Shown: in pieces, positions 6,306-8,085 of the stretch
Layout of the letters: every line of letters starts with the position of its first letter
How positions within the stretch are numbered: the first letter of the stretch is position 1
From: Chloroflexota bacterium
Lineage (GTDB): Bacteria > Chloroflexota > UBA6077 > CF-72
NCBI GenBank assembly: GCA_019247135.1
Contig: JAFAPL010000800.1
Coordinates: 1 to 8,085, forward strand
Length of the DNA stretch: 8,085 bases
Direction: 5' to 3'
The notes under the pieces: generated by a model
What the model saw: the letters and a program-made list of their open reading frames with translations, nothing else
Database searches by the model: none
What the model was told of the DNA's origin: nothing
Program-made: the position numbers and the translations under genes

Positions 6306-6728
6306 TCACTGGACCACGACGCGCGCGGTCATGAACGGGTGGACGGCACAGAAGTACGAGTAGGTGCCTGGCTTGTCGAAGGTGAAGGAGTAGCTGCCGT
6401 CGGGGTCGAGCGTCTTCGAGTCCCACACCTGGTCCGACGACGTCGACGTATGTGGCACGTCGTCGTGATTGGTCCAGGTGACCGTCGTGCCAACGGGCAC
6501 GGTGATTTCAGCCGGAACGAAGTTGAAGTTCTCGATGCCGATTTGCGGGCCACTACCGACCGGGCTTGGCGCGGTCCGCGCGGGCTTAGCTGGCGCGACA
6601 GTCGCGAGCTGCGTCGGCGAAACGGGCGTCGGCGCGGGCGGCGCCGCGGCCGCGGTGGCACAGCTCGTAATGACGAAGGTCGACAGTGGTACGACGAGAC
6701 GGAGGTAACGGAGGTCCTTGCGGTTCAC
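6306..6728 (-). CDS. Lipoprotein cupredoxin (plastocyanin/amicyanin-like blue copper protein)
   Basis: This 140-residue small electron carrier is exported by a lipoprotein signal peptide. It has a basic N-terminus (RKDLRYLR), a hydrophobic segment (11-20) and a lipobox ITSC with Cys23. An Ala/Pro/Thr-rich linker (about 24-60) should hold the domain away from the membrane. The copper domain (61-140) opens with IGIENFNFVPAEITVPVGTT and carries a full type 1 site: His93 in VPHT, then Cys127, His130 and Met133 in FCAVHPFM. The C-x2-H-x2-M spacing matches short-loop amicyanins. The likely role is one-electron transfer on the outer face of the cytoplasmic membrane, with unknown partners. The GTG start at 6728 has GAGG 4 bases upstream. 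It heads a three-gene operon with the Tat phosphoesterase and is divergent from valS. Confidence 0.92.
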   Translation of the reverse strand: MNRKDLRYLRLVVPLSTFVITSCATAAAAPPAPTPVSPTQLATVAPAKPARTAPSPVGSGPQIGIENFNFVPAEITVPVGTTVTWTNHDDVPHTSTSSDQVWDSKTLDPDGSYSFTFDKPGTYSYFCAVHPFMTARVVVQ

Positions 6729-6766
6729 GCAGCCTCATACACCGTGTCCGAATGAGCGGATTGCGC

Positions 6767-6772
6767 TATCGT
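6767..6772 (+). promoter_or_regulatory. Candidate -10 element (TATCGT) for valS
   Basis: TATCGT fits TANNNT and ends 11 bases before the ATG at 6784, giving a predicted leader of only about 4-6 bases. No Shine-Dalgarno or clear -35 is visible. The whole divergent gap is about 50 bases, so a promoter for valS must lie here or inside the cupredoxin gene. Weak evidence. Confidence 0.2.
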
Positions 6773-6783
6773 CCATGCGGACA

Positions 6784-8085
6784 ATGCCCGGCCAGACGTA
6801 TGCCCCGTACAACCCAGCCGAGACCGAGGCGCACTGGTACGCCTTCTGGGAGGAGCACGGGCTGTTCAGACCCGAATCGCACCCCAACTTCGGGGTGAAG
6901 CGACCGTTCGTCATCACCATGCCGCCGCCGAACGTCACTGGCGGGCTGCACAACGGGCACACGCTGTTCGTCACGCTCGAGGATCTGATGATTCGCTGGC
7001 ACCGCATGCTCGGTGATCCGAGCCTGTGGGTGCCCGGGCGAGACCACGCTGGCATCGCGGGTCAGCTCGTCGTCGAACGCGACCTGCGCTCGCGCGGCCT
7101 CAGCCGCCACGATCTCGGCCGCGAAAAGTTCCTCGACCAGATGTGGGAATGGATGGAAACGTACGGCCACACCATCCAGACCCAGCTCAGACGGCTCGGC
7201 GCATCCGCCGACTGGTCGCGCGACATGTTCACCATGGATCCGCACCACGTACGCGCGGTGCGTACCGCCTTCGTGCGCCTGTTCGACAAAGGGCTGATTT
7301 ATCGCGGCCACCGGATCGCCAACTGGTGCAAGGACTGCCAGACGGTCCTGTCAGACCTGGAGGTCGAGTACCGCGAAGTCAACGGCACACTTACCTACGT
7401 CCGCTATCCAGTCATCGACGCGCCCGGCGAATGGATCACGGTGGCCACCACGCGCCCCGAAACGATCCTCGGCGACGTCGGTGTGGCAGTACACCCGACC
7501 GACAAACGCTATGCCCATCTGGTGGGCAAACACGTGCGAATTCCGCACGTGAACCGAGAGGGCGTGATCGTTGCCGACGACGCGGTTGACCCCGACTTCG
7601 GCACCGGCGCAGTGAAGATCACGCCTGCCCACGACCCGACTGACTTCGACATCGGCCAGCGACACGATTTGCCTGCCATCAACGTCATGAACCTGGATGG
7701 CACGCTGAACGAGGAAGCTGGCGAATACGCGGGCATGACCACCGCCAGTGCTCGCACGGGCATCGTCGCCGAGCTCCGGGAAAACGGTCAGCTGGTGAAA
7801 CAGGAGCCGTACACGCACAGCGTCGGGCATTGCCAGCGCTCCGGCACCGTGCTGGAGCCTCTGCTGTTGGATCAGTGGTATCTGCGCATCAAGCCTCTGG
7901 CGGACCCTGCCACGCAGGTCGTCCGCGACGGTCGGATCCGCATGATTCCCGAACGCTTCGCGCGCGTCTACTTCAACTGGATGGACAACATCCGTGATTG
8001 GGCCATCTCGCGCCAGCTGTGGTGGGGCCACCGGATTCCCGTTTACTTCTGCGACGTACCCGACTGCTCCGAGGTGTGGGCGTCG
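6784..8085 (+). CDS. valS: Valyl-tRNA synthetase, N-terminal 434 residues, 3' end outside window
   Basis: ValRS charges tRNA-Val and edits misactivated threonine. The visible part shows the N-terminal YNPAETEAHWYAFWEEHGLF, then the class I ATP signature PPPNVTGGLHNGHT (47-60) in which HNGH stands for HIGH. VPGRDHAGIAGQ (83-94) follows, where most homologues have DHAGIATQ. The zinc-type WCKDCQTVLSDLEVEY (181-196) leads into the CP1 editing domain with TTRPETILGDVGVAVHP (222-238) and GTGAVKITPAHDPTDFDIG (273-291). The catalytic core resumes with LLLDQWYLRI (360-369) and SRQLWWGHRIPVY (409-421). The KMSKS loop, anticodon domain and C-terminal coiled coil lie beyond the window. Two in-frame ATG codons exist, at 6775 and 6784. 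I chose 6784 because it leaves room for a transcription start, but 6775 would add only three residues. No ribosome binding site is evident. Confidence 0.97.
   Translation, partial: MPGQTYAPYNPAETEAHWYAFWEEHGLFRPESHPNFGVKRPFVITMPPPNVTGGLHNGHTLFVTLEDLMIRWHRMLGDPSLWVPGRDHAGIAGQLVVERDLRSRGLSRHDLGREKFLDQMWEWMETYGHTIQTQLRRLGASADWSRDMFTMDPHHVRAVRTAFVRLFDKGLIYRGHRIANWCKDCQTVLSDLEVEYREVNGTLTYVRYPVIDAPGEWITVATTRPETILGDVGVAVHPTDKRYAHLVGKHVRIPHVNREGVIVADDAVDPDFGTGAVKITPAHDPTDFDIGQRHDLPAINVMNLDGTLNEEAGEYAGMTTASARTGIVAELRENGQLVKQEPYTHSVGHCQRSGTVLEPLLLDQWYLRIKPLADPATQVVRDGRIRMIPERFARVYFNWMDNIRDWAISRQLWWGHRIPVYFCDVPDCSEVWAS

Noticed and set aside
6435..6465. Perfect 9-base inverted repeat (CGACGACGT / ACGTCGTCG) with a 13-base loop
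   Set aside because: It lies in the cupredoxin copper domain and arises from neighbouring Asp-Asp and Ser-Ser codons near the copper ligand His93. No T-run follows, so it is probably coincidental.

Overview
The window is a GC-rich, gene-dense bacterial chromosome segment with eight complete genes and two cut by the window edges. No mobile element, tRNA, rRNA or CRISPR was seen. Gene order, tiny intergenic gaps, a ValRS with an HNGH class I signature and a putative leaderless start suggest a free-living, respiring bacterium, perhaps Chloroflexota or a related high-GC Terrabacteria lineage. That placement is inference from family resemblance and is not proven by a marker gene.

Left part (1-4592, all + strand): the tail of a PrmA-like ribosomal protein L11 methyltransferase, then RsmE (16S rRNA m3U1498 methyltransferase), then a HIT/HINT-type nucleotide hydrolase. 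The first two junctions are 4-base stop/start overlaps, so these three form one translation-related unit. After 37 bases comes sucC-sucD, the two subunits of succinyl-CoA synthetase (TCA cycle, substrate-level phosphorylation), again joined by an ATGA overlap. A MidA/NDUFAF7-family (DUF185) methyltransferase follows directly. Mitochondrial members of that family help assemble respiratory complex I, so this block may tie central carbon oxidation to respiratory-chain maturation.

Middle part (4573-6728, all - strand, read right to left): a secreted lipoprotein cupredoxin with a complete type 1 copper site, a Tat-signal metallophosphoesterase that also has a lipobox, and a cytoplasmic class I SAM methyltransferase. 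Gaps are 15 and 20 bases, so they look like one operon. Two of the three products would face outside the membrane, making this the most unusual module here. The operon collides tail-to-tail with the DUF185 gene, the two coding regions overlapping by 20 bases.

Right part (6784-8085, + strand): the first 434 codons of valyl-tRNA synthetase, divergent from the cupredoxin operon across about 50 bases that must hold both promoters.

No gene-free stretch exceeds 60 bases. No strong intrinsic terminator was found.
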